64,000 nucleotides of DNA, from assembly GCF_003752585.1 (NCBI RefSeq), contig NZ_RKHR01000004.1, forward strand, positions 372,001 to 436,000, written 5' to 3'. The notes below the pieces were generated by a model that made no database searches, was not told where the DNA came from, and saw only the letters and a list, made by a program, of their open reading frames with translations. Positions within the stretch are counted from its first letter, which is position 1, and every line of letters begins with the position of its first letter. Below, one piece after another: positions 37,970 through 47,402 of this stretch. A program made the translations under genes and the position numbers. The DNA comes from Sinobacterium caligoides. Its GTDB lineage: Bacteria; Pseudomonadota; Gammaproteobacteria; Pseudomonadales; Sinobacteriaceae.

Positions 37970-40621
37970 CTAGCCCTTAAGCGCTTTACTCACCATCTCA
38001 AAGACATCACTGGAGAGGTTGGGCGACGTCATGATCCGCTCTAGAGCCAGCTTCATCTTATCACCCTGTGCCGCAGGCAGTCGTCGCCACTTGGACAGCG
38101 GTACGATCATACGAGATGCAATCTGTGGGTTTAATGCATTCAGCTCAATCACCTGATCGGCGAGGAACTCGTAACCACTGCCGGAGGCATCATGGAAATT
38201 AATCGCATTCTGCCCACAGAAAATGGAAATCACCGAGCGCACTTTATTCGGGTTTTTTATATCAAACGCTTCGTGCGCCATCAGCGCCTTTATTCGCTCC
38301 AGACCTCCTGGCAACGCACAGGCCGACTGCACCTGTAGCCATTGATTCACGACCAGCGCCTCGTGCTTCCAGGCGTGATAGAAATCATCCAGCATCGCCT
38401 GTTTAGCCGTCTCCGCGTGCAGGCTGTTGCTGTTAACCATCGCCGCAAGCGCCGCCAACTTGTCCGTCATGTTATCGGCATCTTGGTACTGCTGCTGGAT
38501 ACGCTCGATGGCACTAAAGTCAGACTGCAGACTCAAATAAGCAAGGCAGGCATTCTTCAAACTACGTTGAGCAATTTGCTCAGCACTTGGCTGATATTCA
38601 ACATCGCTCATATTGGAGTGATAGGTATCGAGCAAGAGCGCTTGTAGTTCACCGGAAATATGCTGACGTAATGTCGCACGAGCATGGTGCAACGCCTCAA
38701 TATCCGGGCTATCCAACAAGTCGACCAAGTAAGGCAGGCTTGGCAGAGCCAGCATTAACGCCACCATCGCTCTATCGGCACTCTCATCTTGTAGCAGTTG
38801 ACGCATCGCCTGCACTAGTCGCACATCGACGACAAGGCTCTCACCCGCACGCCAGGCCTCGGCCTGCTCACTAATCACCGCAACCGCTAGCTGCTGCATT
38901 GCATCCCAGCGGCAGAAACCGTCGGTATCATTGGCGATCAAAAAGAGTAACTGGTCACGACTGTAGGCACAGCTCAAATTAACGGGGGCTGAAAAATCAC
39001 GTAACAACGACGGCACGGGCTTTTCGCTTACACCGCTGAAGACGAACTGCTGCTGCTTTTCCGTCACATCCAACACCGTTTCCACGCCATGGCTTTCACC
39101 CTCCAACTCTAACGGCAGCAAACCACGTCTACCAACCAACGCCATCGCCAGTGGAATATGGAAATTCGGCTTCACCGCCTGACCCGGTGTTGCGGGACAG
39201 GATTGCTCAACGGTAAGGGTATAAGTCTGAGCCTCGGCATCGTATTGCCCAGCAACGGCCAGACGCGGTGTGCCGGCCTGTTCGTACCAGTGCTGGAACT
39301 GACTGAAGTCGCGACCACTCACCTCCGCCATGCAGGCAACAAAATCATCGGTAGTGACCGCTTGACCATCAAAGCGCTCAAAATACAGGTCACAACCACG
39401 ACGGAACAGCTCCTTGCCCAAAAGGTTGGCAATCATTCGTACGACTTCATTACCCTTCTCATAGATAGTCATGGTGTAGAAGTTAGATATTTCGATAAAC
39501 GAGGCGGGGCGTATCGGGTGCGCCATCGGGCCGGCGTCCTCCGGAAACTGAATGGAGCGTAAGTGCTGCACATCCTCTACCCGCTTCACAGTGCGAGAGT
39601 TCATATCGCTCGAGAACTCTGAGTCACGATAGACAGTGAAACCTTCCTTCAAACTCAGCTGAAACCAGTCACGACAGGTGACACGATTGCCCGACCAGTT
39701 ATGGAAGTACTCATGCGCTACCACCCCCTCGACACGCTGAAAGGCCGCATCGGTGGTCGTTTCTTGCGCCGCAAGCACACAAGAGGTGTTGAAGATATTC
39801 AGGCCTTTGTTCTCCATCGCCCCCATATTGAAATCGTCGACGGCGACAATCATGAAGATATCCAGGTCGTACTCGCGACCGTAGGTCTCTTCATCCCAAC
39901 GCATAGAGTTTTTCAACGACAGCATCGCGTGAGCACACTTATCAAGATCTTTCGCCTCGACAAAAATCTGCAACAACACATCTCGACCACTACAGGTCGT
40001 GAAGCGGTCCTCAACCACCTCAAGATCCGCCGCCACTAAAGCAAAGAGATAGGCAGGCTTTTTAAAGGGGTCGAGCCAGGTTGCGTAGTGACGACCATCG
40101 GCCAGCTCACCACGCTCAATGGCATTACCATTTGAGAGCAGCAGCGGAAACTGACTCTTGTCGGCCTCGACACGGGTGGTAAACACACTCATCACATCGG
40201 GTCGATCGATGTAGTAGGTAATCTTGCGGAAGCCCTCGGCCTCACACTGCGTACAAAACATTGAACGTGACTTATACAGCCCTTCTAACGAAGTGTTTTT
40301 GTGCGGCTCGATTTCAGTGACACAAGCTAAGACAAAGCTTTCTGGCAAGTCACGCAACGTCAACGTCTTATCGTCAACACTGTATTTATCTTGCGGCCAA
40401 GGCTGGCCGTCGACCTTTACCGACAGCAACTTTAGCTCCACACCGTGCAGCACCAGCTCCGCATCTGCCGGGCTATCTGCGTGACGATGCATCTGTAGCT
40501 CACTGTGCACAACGGCCCGCTCTTCGAACAACTCGAAGCGCAGCCCCGTCTCGGTAATCCAGTAATCAGGCTGACGATAATCTTTCAGATAGATCGTACT
40601 TGGCTGTGCTTGTTTCATCAA
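37970..40621 (-). CDS. pepN: Aminopeptidase N
   Basis: An 883-residue M1 family zinc metallopeptidase that removes N-terminal residues from peptides in the cytoplasm. The substrate-binding G-A-M-E-N-K-G and the zinc motif H-E-Y-F-H-N-W, with the downstream glutamate in K-E-G-F-T-V-Y-R-D, are intact. The C-terminal helical domain is complete, so the length matches E. coli PepN. It is the last gene of a minus-strand block and has its own terminator. Confidence 0.97.
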   Translation of the reverse strand: MMKQAQPSTIYLKDYRQPDYWITETGLRFELFEERAVVHSELQMHRHADSPADAELVLHGVELKLLSVKVDGQPWPQDKYSVDDKTLTLRDLPESFVLACVTEIEPHKNTSLEGLYKSRSMFCTQCEAEGFRKITYYIDRPDVMSVFTTRVEADKSQFPLLLSNGNAIERGELADGRHYATWLDPFKKPAYLFALVAADLEVVEDRFTTCSGRDVLLQIFVEAKDLDKCAHAMLSLKNSMRWDEETYGREYDLDIFMIVAVDDFNMGAMENKGLNIFNTSCVLAAQETTTDAAFQRVEGVVAHEYFHNWSGNRVTCRDWFQLSLKEGFTVYRDSEFSSDMNSRTVKRVEDVQHLRSIQFPEDAGPMAHPIRPASFIEISNFYTMTIYEKGNEVVRMIANLLGKELFRRGCDLYFERFDGQAVTTDDFVACMAEVSGRDFSQFQHWYEQAGTPRLAVAGQYDAEAQTYTLTVEQSCPATPGQAVKPNFHIPLAMALVGRRGLLPLELEGESHGVETVLDVTEKQQQFVFSGVSEKPVPSLLRDFSAPVNLSCAYSRDQLLFLIANDTDGFCRWDAMQQLAVAVISEQAEAWRAGESLVVDVRLVQAMRQLLQDESADRAMVALMLALPSLPYLVDLLDSPDIEALHHARATLRQHISGELQALLLDTYHSNMSDVEYQPSAEQIAQRSLKNACLAYLSLQSDFSAIERIQQQYQDADNMTDKLAALAAMVNSNSLHAETAKQAMLDDFYHAWKHEALVVNQWLQVQSACALPGGLERIKALMAHEAFDIKNPNKVRSVISIFCGQNAINFHDASGSGYEFLADQVIELNALNPQIASRMIVPLSKWRRLPAAQGDKMKLALERIMTSPNLSSDVFEMVSKALKG

Positions 40622-40676
40622 AAATATCCTCTCGTATCGCTGTTATAATACTTATTCACAGGGGTGAAGCAGCGCT

Positions 40677-41828
40677 TCACTCCCCGTAGAGTTCAATGTG
40701 GTAGGCAGTGAATTTGCGCATATTGATTACGCCACTATCGAGGATCAGGTACTGCCCTTTAATACCTTGCAGTACACCCTCGACCACACCGTTCAGCTCG
40801 CCCGCTTGTGCCAACACATCGGCAAACTCACCGGCAATCGTCGCGCTATCTAACGCGGCCAGCAGAGGCTCTTTCTTTATCACGGCCGACAATGCCTCGA
40901 TCGCAGGTTTGTGGCTGCGTGTTTTTTTCAAACCTTTCTTCAATGTCGAAGTAAACAGCTTAAGCACCGCCTTCTCCGTCTTCTTGTCTAGCGCCAGCTC
41001 GGCCAGATGACGCTGCATAACACCCTCAAATAGCTCGCGATGACGATCTTCAAGCTCACTATCAAGGCTACGTGAAGTCACCTTGCTCGGGTATTGCTCG
41101 ACGGGATAGGCAATCGTGACAGTCTCACTATCGTCGAGCCACTCGATCTCACTGCTAAATTCGATCGCGTTAAAATCGGGATGAGCGGCACGCTTAGTGG
41201 CCACCTCCGCTTCGACCTTTTCAACCAAGGCCGCTATTTCACCCTGCAGCTGATCTTTTGCCTCACGCCATAATTGATCAAGATCGAGTGGTTCGGCATC
41301 GCCCTTGAGCATATTACGCCAGTTAGTCTTGTCCGGCAGTACCGCCTTAAACATGTCCTCGACTTTACCCGACATCAAGCGATTACGAATACGCGCTACC
41401 GGCTTCGCCTGTACCGCCCCCTGGTCCATCCAGCGCGTGGGTATTTGGTTACCACGGGTGATGCCGATCTTGATACCGGAGGAGTTCGCGAGGTAGACAT
41501 AATGATCTTGGAAGCAAAAACGCTCTCCCCAGCTGCTATCGCGACAGGTACCCGCGTGATAGTGGCACTTCTCCGGGCTCATGATACAACTATCACACTG
41601 CGGCAATGTCATCGCACAACGATAGCAATAACCTTGGCTATAACTCTTCTTCGTGCTCTTACCGCAGGCCACACAATTGATGGCACCACGATACACAACG
41701 CGTAGCGAACGACCAATAAGGGCATTCATCGGCACCGCTTCTTCGCCAACAGGTAGACTGTATTCGACACTCGCATCAGTTAACTGAGTGATCATTTTGG
41801 CCACTTGGCCACGAGCTAATAATTGCAA
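40677..41828 (-). CDS. DUF2797 zinc-cysteine protein with an extra internal segment
   Basis: About 383 residues (393 if a GTG at 41858 is used). The family core has many cysteines (C-V-A-C, C-Y-R-C, C-D-S-C, then C-H-Y-H-A-G-T-C-R) and S-S-G-I-K-I-G-I-T-R and P-T-R-W-M-D-Q-G-A. The usual C-terminus V-V-E-G-x-L-x-G-I-K-G-Q-Y-L-I-L-D-S-G-V-I-N is present. Between S-L-D-S and V-V-E-G lies a lysine-rich helical insert of roughly 90 residues that I do not remember in relatives. A TTG at 41828 with GGAG eight bases upstream is preferred; the GTG has no ribosome-binding site. Confidence 0.85.
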   Translation of the reverse strand: MQLLARGQVAKMITQLTDASVEYSLPVGEEAVPMNALIGRSLRVVYRGAINCVACGKSTKKSYSQGYCYRCAMTLPQCDSCIMSPEKCHYHAGTCRDSSWGERFCFQDHYVYLANSSGIKIGITRGNQIPTRWMDQGAVQAKPVARIRNRLMSGKVEDMFKAVLPDKTNWRNMLKGDAEPLDLDQLWREAKDQLQGEIAALVEKVEAEVATKRAAHPDFNAIEFSSEIEWLDDSETVTIAYPVEQYPSKVTSRSLDSELEDRHRELFEGVMQRHLAELALDKKTEKAVLKLFTSTLKKGLKKTRSHKPAIEALSAVIKKEPLLAALDSATIAGEFADVLAQAGELNGVVEGVLQGIKGQYLILDSGVINMRKFTAYHIELYGE

Positions 41829-41891
41829 AGGTTTACTCTCCAACAGGGTAAAAAACACGCATTAGGCACTGAATAAATAACCACGAATACG

Positions 41892-42170
41892 TTATTTACC
41901 AATGAAATTCAGTGGCTGAACGCCTGCCTTTTCCAACTGCTCAATCTTATTGTCGCGCTTCTTTTTCTTCTCTTCTGTCATATCCACGAAGCCGGCACGC
42001 TCTTCCTCAACAAGATTCTTCTCGCCGTAGGCAATGACCGCCTGTAAACACAGCTGGCGCTCCTCTTTGCTCAACACTCGGCCATCGTGCCATTTGCCCA
42101 GCTCGATCGCGCGCTGTAAGTTAGCGTAGATCTCCGGGGTAATACGTTCTAATAACTGCTCAAGATCCAT
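41892..42170 (-). CDS. yeaC: YeaC family (DUF1315) protein
   Basis: A 92-residue soluble helical protein beginning M-D-L-E-Q-L-L-E-R-I-T-P-E-I-Y-A-N-L and containing E-L-G-K-W-x-D-G-R-V-L-S-K-E-E-R. These are DUF1315 hallmarks. The frame extends to 42245, but the ATG at 42170 gives the family start. It lies between the DUF2797 and rhomboid genes, the same neighbourhood as in Pseudomonas genomes as I recall. Function unknown. Confidence 0.88.
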   Translation of the reverse strand: MDLEQLLERITPEIYANLQRAIELGKWHDGRVLSKEERQLCLQAVIAYGEKNLVEEERAGFVDMTEEKKKKRDNKIEQLEKAGVQPLNFIGK

Positions 42171-42314
42171 ACCTTTTTCCTCTATATCTATCGTCGAACA
42201 ACACACTGCAGTAGTCACTATAGCGCGGCAAAAAAGCCACGACACAGCCGCTCGCCTATCGACTCAGCCATCGAGCGAGTGCAAATTATACCATTTTTGT
42301 ATCCGCTACGGCCT

Positions 42315-43199
42315 TTAGCCAGTCACCCTATCGCCGCTGTAACGCACCCGCAACATCGCACTCAATAGCGCCACGGCCATGCCGCTAAACAGGCCACCAA
42401 AGTGCGCCGCATTAGCCACGGAGGTACCACTAAATAGCGTGACTACCCCTGTAGCAGCGATCACCAAGTAAGCCACCATCATATAGATCAGCGACGACGG
42501 CACGGTGAAGTCTTCCCCCTTGCGCAACAGACTCCATACCCAGACATAACCAACCAACCCTGCATCGACCCCCGAGAGGCCACCAAAGATCGTGTCCGGT
42601 GCCATTAAGTACTGAGCTATATTGGCCCCCAACGCCGTCGCCATCACCAAAATTAATAGCTGACTACGACCCTGCAATAACTCAATGCGATGACCAAAAA
42701 ACCACATCCACACCACGTTAAAGGTAATATGAAGAATACCAAAGTGTAAAAAGGTCGGTGTCAGCAAACGCCAATACTCACCGCTGAGCCAACTGTCAGT
42801 CACCGGCTGAAAGAACAACCGTCGACCATCATAGAAAAAGTCTTGGAAGGTCAACCAGTGCAGGTGACTCTGCCCCGGGTCCAAATAAACCAGCAACGCA
42901 CCAAGAATCGATAAAATAATGGTCACCAACGTCACCGGCACCGCCGTGAACATCACTCGCCAGTTAAGCTGACGACGCGGTGCTGCTGGCTGCCGCGCTG
43001 CCGCCTCTGTCAGCTCCCCCCGCTGGAAGGCCTGATAATACTGCTCGACCACCTCAACATGCTGCTGATCCTGCACATAGACAACCTGTCGCCCCGCTTC
43101 CTCGGTAATCCAGTGCGCTAAACCTCTGCTGTGTAGCAGTCGGCTCAACGCACCGATATCTTCTTCAAGCGACAGTGTCAGCGCCCGTATTTCAGCCAT
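42315..43199 (-). CDS. glpG: Rhomboid intramembrane serine protease (GlpG-like)
   Basis: A 294-residue protein with a cytoplasmic N-terminal domain (residues 1-75) and six membrane helices. The catalytic serine is in G-G-L-S-G-V-D-A-G (Ser209) and the catalytic histidine in A-N-A-A-H-F-G-G (His266). The oxyanion histidine and asparagine are in H-F-G-I-L-H-I-T-F-N. It cleaves membrane proteins within the bilayer; substrates are unknown. The dyad is intact, so it should be active. Confidence 0.93.
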   Translation of the reverse strand: MAEIRALTLSLEEDIGALSRLLHSRGLAHWITEEAGRQVVYVQDQQHVEVVEQYYQAFQRGELTEAAARQPAAPRRQLNWRVMFTAVPVTLVTIILSILGALLVYLDPGQSHLHWLTFQDFFYDGRRLFFQPVTDSWLSGEYWRLLTPTFLHFGILHITFNVVWMWFFGHRIELLQGRSQLLILVMATALGANIAQYLMAPDTIFGGLSGVDAGLVGYVWVWSLLRKGEDFTVPSSLIYMMVAYLVIAATGVVTLFSGTSVANAAHFGGLFSGMAVALLSAMLRVRYSGDRVTG

Positions 43200-43287
43200 A
43201 ACGACATCCCATTCCGGTGTGATGGCATCGCACCACCCGACATCAAGTAAAGGTTTAAATTAATAGAATAACCACAGCTATGGCAAC

Positions 43288-44298
43288 TCAAGAGGGCCGC
43301 GACTCACAGTAATCGACAGCGACAAACTTGTCCTCTCGCAACTGACTCTCGCCATCCATCCGGTAGGCTACTAGTGGTCCACCCAAGACAGCACTGTAAT
43401 CGAGACAGGCGATGTTGTTACTCTGTGGAACCTGCGCCCCTTGTAACCAGTAGTGGCCGATAAACAGCGGGCGCCGATCATCAGCATAGCTTTGGCTATC
43501 CAACCAGCTGCGCGTGTCCTCGGCCAGCGGCTGGTTACATAGTCTTTCCGGTAGAGGATCAGGCTGAAAAGCCGCATCGCCCAGGCTGTAGCTCCCCCCC
43601 CAAAAGCGCACACGAAAGCGCTTACGCGGCTGCCCCTCACGCCCGACGATGACATGCTCATCGGGTAACGCCAGAGTCAGACCGGTAGTGAGACGCTTCA
43701 TCAGCCTGCCGGCGAAGCTGCGAGGCTCGAGCGCCGACTGACGAAACAGCGCCGGCGTCAAGCTTGCGCTACCCAGCTGGTGCTGCATTTCATCAACCAA
43801 CGCATCATCCCAATAAGCATGTACGGCACGAAAGCTCGGGTGCTGAAAGTACAGCGGCAATTGTTTCATCCAGTCTCTAAATGCCAACAGTTCCTTGGGG
43901 TGGCGGGAAAACTGCCGCAGCGTCTCGGCAATAATACGTCGACTATGATCACTGTGACGACGCAGATAGCCGCCGCTGCCATCGGGGGTCAAATAGAGTG
44001 CCGCATGGTATTCGTGATTCCCCATGATGACGATGGCCGAACCACGCTGCACCATCGCCCTCGCCAAATGCAAGACCTCACGAATGCCTGGGCCACGATC
44101 GATCAGATCACCAAGAAAAATCAATTGCCGTGGACGCTCGTGATCAAGAAACTCATAAACACCGTCAACTAAACCATAACCGAGCTTATCTAACAGCGCC
44201 AATAGCGTCTGATAGCAGCCGTGTACATCGCCAACAAGATCGTAACCGACAAATTCGACGGGAGCCTTAGTAGAATGATCGTTAACAGCTGACGGCAT
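43288..44298 (-). CDS. Calcineurin-like metallophosphoesterase
   Basis: A 336-residue phosphoesterase with the metal motifs D-x-H (L-V-G-D-V-H-G near residues 21-27), G-D (F-L-G-D-L-I-D-R-G-P near 61-70) and G-N-H-E (I-M-G-N-H-E-Y near 92-98). The arrangement resembles Ser/Thr protein phosphatases and ApaH. It starts one base past the nadK stop, so the two are translationally coupled. The substrate could be a phosphoprotein or a dinucleotide such as Ap4A. Confidence 0.88.
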   Translation of the reverse strand: MPSAVNDHSTKAPVEFVGYDLVGDVHGCYQTLLALLDKLGYGLVDGVYEFLDHERPRQLIFLGDLIDRGPGIREVLHLARAMVQRGSAIVIMGNHEYHAALYLTPDGSGGYLRRHSDHSRRIIAETLRQFSRHPKELLAFRDWMKQLPLYFQHPSFRAVHAYWDDALVDEMQHQLGSASLTPALFRQSALEPRSFAGRLMKRLTTGLTLALPDEHVIVGREGQPRKRFRVRFWGGSYSLGDAAFQPDPLPERLCNQPLAEDTRSWLDSQSYADDRRPLFIGHYWLQGAQVPQSNNIACLDYSAVLGGPLVAYRMDGESQLREDKFVAVDYCESRPS

Positions 44299-44299
44299 A

Positions 44300-45172
44300 T
44301 TAATCGATTAACCGCCCGCTCCAACCCAGCTTATCCCGGCACGACTTATAGAAGTCGTGATCTAACGGGTGCAACAGGGTGAGCTGATCACTGCGCTTCT
44401 GAATCACCACCACATCGCCCGGCGCCGTATTCAAATGCACCTGTCCATCACAGCTGACGTAGGGGTGGCAATCGCCGATAATCACCTTGATCTCCGTATC
44501 GCCACTGACCACCGTCGGCCGCGCACTCAAGGTGTGAGGGAACATCGGAACGATCGCGATAGCATCGAGGCCAGGGTGCATAATCGGGCCACCACCGGAC
44601 AACGAGTAAGCGGTCGAGCCCGTCGGTGTCGACACGATCAAACCATCAGAATCCTGGCTGTAGACATAGGAGCCATCCATATAGAGATCGAAGTTGATCA
44701 TGCGTGCAGAGCGACCAGAGTTCACCACCACATCATTCAGGGCATTGCCCTTGGCGATACGTTCACCATCACGTAACACACTCACCGCGAGCAGGAAGCG
44801 TTTCTCGGCATGATAGTGACCATCGAGCACCTCTGTGACCTTTTCTTCTATCGAATCCGGGTGAATATCGGTCAAGAAGCCGAGCCGGCCACGGTTAATG
44901 CCGAGGATGGGAACGCCATGGCGTACCATCGCACGAGCGGCACCGAGTAGGCTGCCATCACCACCGATGACGATAACCAGGTCACACTGCTCGCCAATCT
45001 GTTGGCGGTTAGCCACCTCCATCTGGCAGTCGTCGATAGACTGAGCGATCTCATCTTCAACAATGACGCGCAGTTGTCGCGCCAGCAGTAGCTGCTGCAG
45101 TATCTCGACCGACTGTAGCACCAAATCGTTGCCCAGCCGGCCAATGAGGCCGATAGTATGAAATTGACTCAT
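44300..45172 (-). CDS. nadK: NAD kinase
   Basis: A 290-residue enzyme that phosphorylates NAD to NADP using ATP. The phosphate loop is V-I-G-G-D-G-S-L-L near residues 68-76, followed by G-I-N-R-G-R-L-G-F-L-T-D. The catalytic core N-A-L-N-D-V-V-V and T-P-T-G-S-T-A-Y-S-L-S-G-G-G-P are complete. It is the leading gene of the pair with the metallophosphoesterase. Confidence 0.97.
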   Translation of the reverse strand: MSQFHTIGLIGRLGNDLVLQSVEILQQLLLARQLRVIVEDEIAQSIDDCQMEVANRQQIGEQCDLVIVIGGDGSLLGAARAMVRHGVPILGINRGRLGFLTDIHPDSIEEKVTEVLDGHYHAEKRFLLAVSVLRDGERIAKGNALNDVVVNSGRSARMINFDLYMDGSYVYSQDSDGLIVSTPTGSTAYSLSGGGPIMHPGLDAIAIVPMFPHTLSARPTVVSGDTEIKVIIGDCHPYVSCDGQVHLNTAPGDVVVIQKRSDQLTLLHPLDHDFYKSCRDKLGWSGRLID

Positions 45173-45272
45173 GACGACGCGCTCAAGGAAAATAGTCCTC
45201 GATTATAACCGGATTCACCCGGCCGTCGACAACACTCTCCATCAAATTACTGCTGCAACCGACAATCGCGCC

Positions 45273-46346
45273 TTACCCCACCTGCAATAACGATTGATCC
45301 GCATGCCGCAAGCGCTCTAGCCCACCCCGCAACACCTTCACCTTAAAACCCGCCTCACTCAACAGGTGGGCCGCGGCGGCACTGCGGCGACCACTATTGC
45401 AATACACGATGTAACGCTGCTGACGGTCCAGCAAGGGCATCTTCAGACGCAGCAAGTTCAGCGGCATACTCAGCGCCCGATAACAGTGACCACGATCGAA
45501 CTCTATCGACGTCCTAACATCCAGCCAAGCACTGCCCTGGGCGACGTTTTGACAGGCCTCAGCAAGGCCGATCTTGATCGCCTGCGGCTGCCGTAACAAC
45601 GGGAAAAATGCCTGTTTATCGAGGCACATCAACTCCCCCGCCGTCAGCATTCTGACACTCGCGTTACGCGGCGCATCGTTGATCAAGGCCTCCTCGCCAA
45701 AACAGCTGCCCGCCTCCAGTTGCGCGACAATACGCGCATCGCCCTGCCCCGCCGCCAGCACAACCTCAGCCGTGCCATGTTTAAGCAGATAACAACAATC
45801 GCCCGCCTCACCCTGACGTACCACATACTGCCCCGCCTCCACGCGCTCAGGCACAAAGTGATCGATAACCTGGCGAATATTAATCGGCGGCACACGATGA
45901 AAAAGGTTCGAGTGTAGCAAAGCCTCAAGCCAGCTCTCATCGAGATCACGCTGCTCCAATAGCTCCAACCACAAATACTGTGCAGCCTGACTCCAGGCCA
46001 GCACGGTATCAACACGCTCAGCATCAATACACAACAATGTGCAATCGGTGAGCGCGCGCGCACAATAGGGATAGGGGCGCTGCGCAGGCAACGGCCAAGC
46101 CGCCTCATCAGCGCCAGCTCGCCAGACTGCGTCATCAGCCCCCTGCCCAGGCTGATAGTGCAAGCCGACCTCTCCGTGCAACAGGTAAAAGTGACGCTTC
46201 TCACCATCCGTGATATCAAACAGCGTCTGCCCACGGCAGAACGATAGACGTTCGGTGTAACGCCAAAGGCCGCGAAGATCAGAGTCGGACAACCCCGACA
46301 AAGGGTGATAAGCCCGCAGCAACTGTCGCCCCTGCGACTCACTCAT
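45273..46346 (-). CDS. Cyclic-nucleotide-binding-like protein with C-terminal rhodanese domain
   Basis: A 357-residue three-domain protein. There are two Crp-like jelly-roll domains (about residues 10-110 and 145-250). The second contains Y-V-V-R-Q-G-E-A-G-D-C-C-Y-L-L-K and F-G-E-E-A-L-I-N-D-A-P-R-N-A-S-V. A rhodanese domain covers about 270-355, with W-L-D-V-R-T-S-I-E-F-D and the active-site cysteine in Y-C-N-S-G-R-R-S. It has no DNA-binding domain. A sulfur-relay or thiol-chemistry role gated by a nucleotide is plausible but unproven. It lies 100 bases upstream of nadK, codirectional. Confidence 0.88.
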   Translation of the reverse strand: MSESQGRQLLRAYHPLSGLSDSDLRGLWRYTERLSFCRGQTLFDITDGEKRHFYLLHGEVGLHYQPGQGADDAVWRAGADEAAWPLPAQRPYPYCARALTDCTLLCIDAERVDTVLAWSQAAQYLWLELLEQRDLDESWLEALLHSNLFHRVPPINIRQVIDHFVPERVEAGQYVVRQGEAGDCCYLLKHGTAEVVLAAGQGDARIVAQLEAGSCFGEEALINDAPRNASVRMLTAGELMCLDKQAFFPLLRQPQAIKIGLAEACQNVAQGSAWLDVRTSIEFDRGHCYRALSMPLNLLRLKMPLLDRQQRYIVYCNSGRRSAAAAHLLSEAGFKVKVLRGGLERLRHADQSLLQVG

Positions 46347-46430
46347 AGCTTATTACTCATATACTGCCTCTCGCACCGCAGCCTTCATACACTATCTCCC
46401 CGTAATCAACCGGCTCACCACACACCCAGC

Positions 46431-47366
46431 TCAATCCCAACGCATCAGTTTTTTACGCATGCCGCGCAACCCCTGCATGCCGCCGCTATGTACCGCCACG
46501 ATGTGACTACCGCGTGGAAAAAAGTCGTTTTCAATTAATGTAAACAACGCCTTAAACATTTTACCACTGTACACGGGCTCGATGGCGATTCCGTGCGCCT
46601 GTTCAAACTCCCGCAGAAACCGAGCCAGCGGCTCGTCGACCTTGGCATAGCCACCACCGTGAAAACCATCCAACAGCTGCCAGCCTGCCAACGGCGGCTC
46701 AGCCGCCTGCGCCAAGCCCCGCTCGATATCGGCGTAAAGACCTGCATAGGCGTTGACCACCGCTATCCCTAACACCCGAGCCTTCGACGTCACTGCCGCG
46801 CTCATACCTGTCATTGTGCCCCCGGTTCCCACCGGCACCATCACCACATCGCAGTCGTCGACCTGCCCCTCAATCTCTCGCATGATATCGCCACAACCCT
46901 GAATACCCAGCGCGTTGGCACCGCCCTCTGGCACTACATAACTGTGACTGTAGCGTTGCTGTAGGTCGGCGAGAAAATCGGGCTCAGCCTTACGCCGGTA
47001 ATCGCTGCGCGAGATGAATTGCAGCTGCATACCCCAGGCCTCCGCGTCCGCCAAGGTCGGGTTCAGCGTCGGTGGCGCCTCACCACGAATAATGCCGACA
47101 GTCTGCACCCCCAGGCGGCGCCCGGCGCTGGCGAGAGCATGAATATGATTAGAGTAAGCACCACCAAAACTGACAATACACTGCGCACCTTGGCGCTGTG
47201 CCGCCGCCAAGTTGTGCTTTAACTTATACCACTTGTTGCCGCTGATCTCGGCATCCAACAGGTCGAGCCGCTTGACCGAAACTCGCACCCCCTTGTCATC
47301 AAACAGGGCGGCCGACAGCGGTACAACAGGTGTGGGCGAGAACATCGCCTCGAGAGAATAAGACAT
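46431..47366 (-). CDS. ACC deaminase / D-cysteine desulfhydrase family PLP enzyme
   Basis: A 311-residue fold-type II PLP enzyme. The PLP lysine is in S-G-N-K-W-Y-K-L-K-H-N near residues 42-52. F-G-G-A-Y-S-N-H (near 67-74) and P-V-G-T-G-G-T-M-T-G (near 176-185) bind the cofactor phosphate. The family includes 1-aminocyclopropane-1-carboxylate deaminase and D-cysteine desulfhydrase; the latter is the more common activity in proteobacteria. No substrate can be fixed from sequence. Confidence 0.87.
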   Translation of the reverse strand: MSYSLEAMFSPTPVVPLSAALFDDKGVRVSVKRLDLLDAEISGNKWYKLKHNLAAAQRQGAQCIVSFGGAYSNHIHALASAGRRLGVQTVGIIRGEAPPTLNPTLADAEAWGMQLQFISRSDYRRKAEPDFLADLQQRYSHSYVVPEGGANALGIQGCGDIMREIEGQVDDCDVVMVPVGTGGTMTGMSAAVTSKARVLGIAVVNAYAGLYADIERGLAQAAEPPLAGWQLLDGFHGGGYAKVDEPLARFLREFEQAHGIAIEPVYSGKMFKALFTLIENDFFPRGSHIVAVHSGGMQGLRGMRKKLMRWD

Positions 47367-47402
47367 AACTGGGCTACCAGGCGAATAGAGGAGTCGAAAT
47401 GG

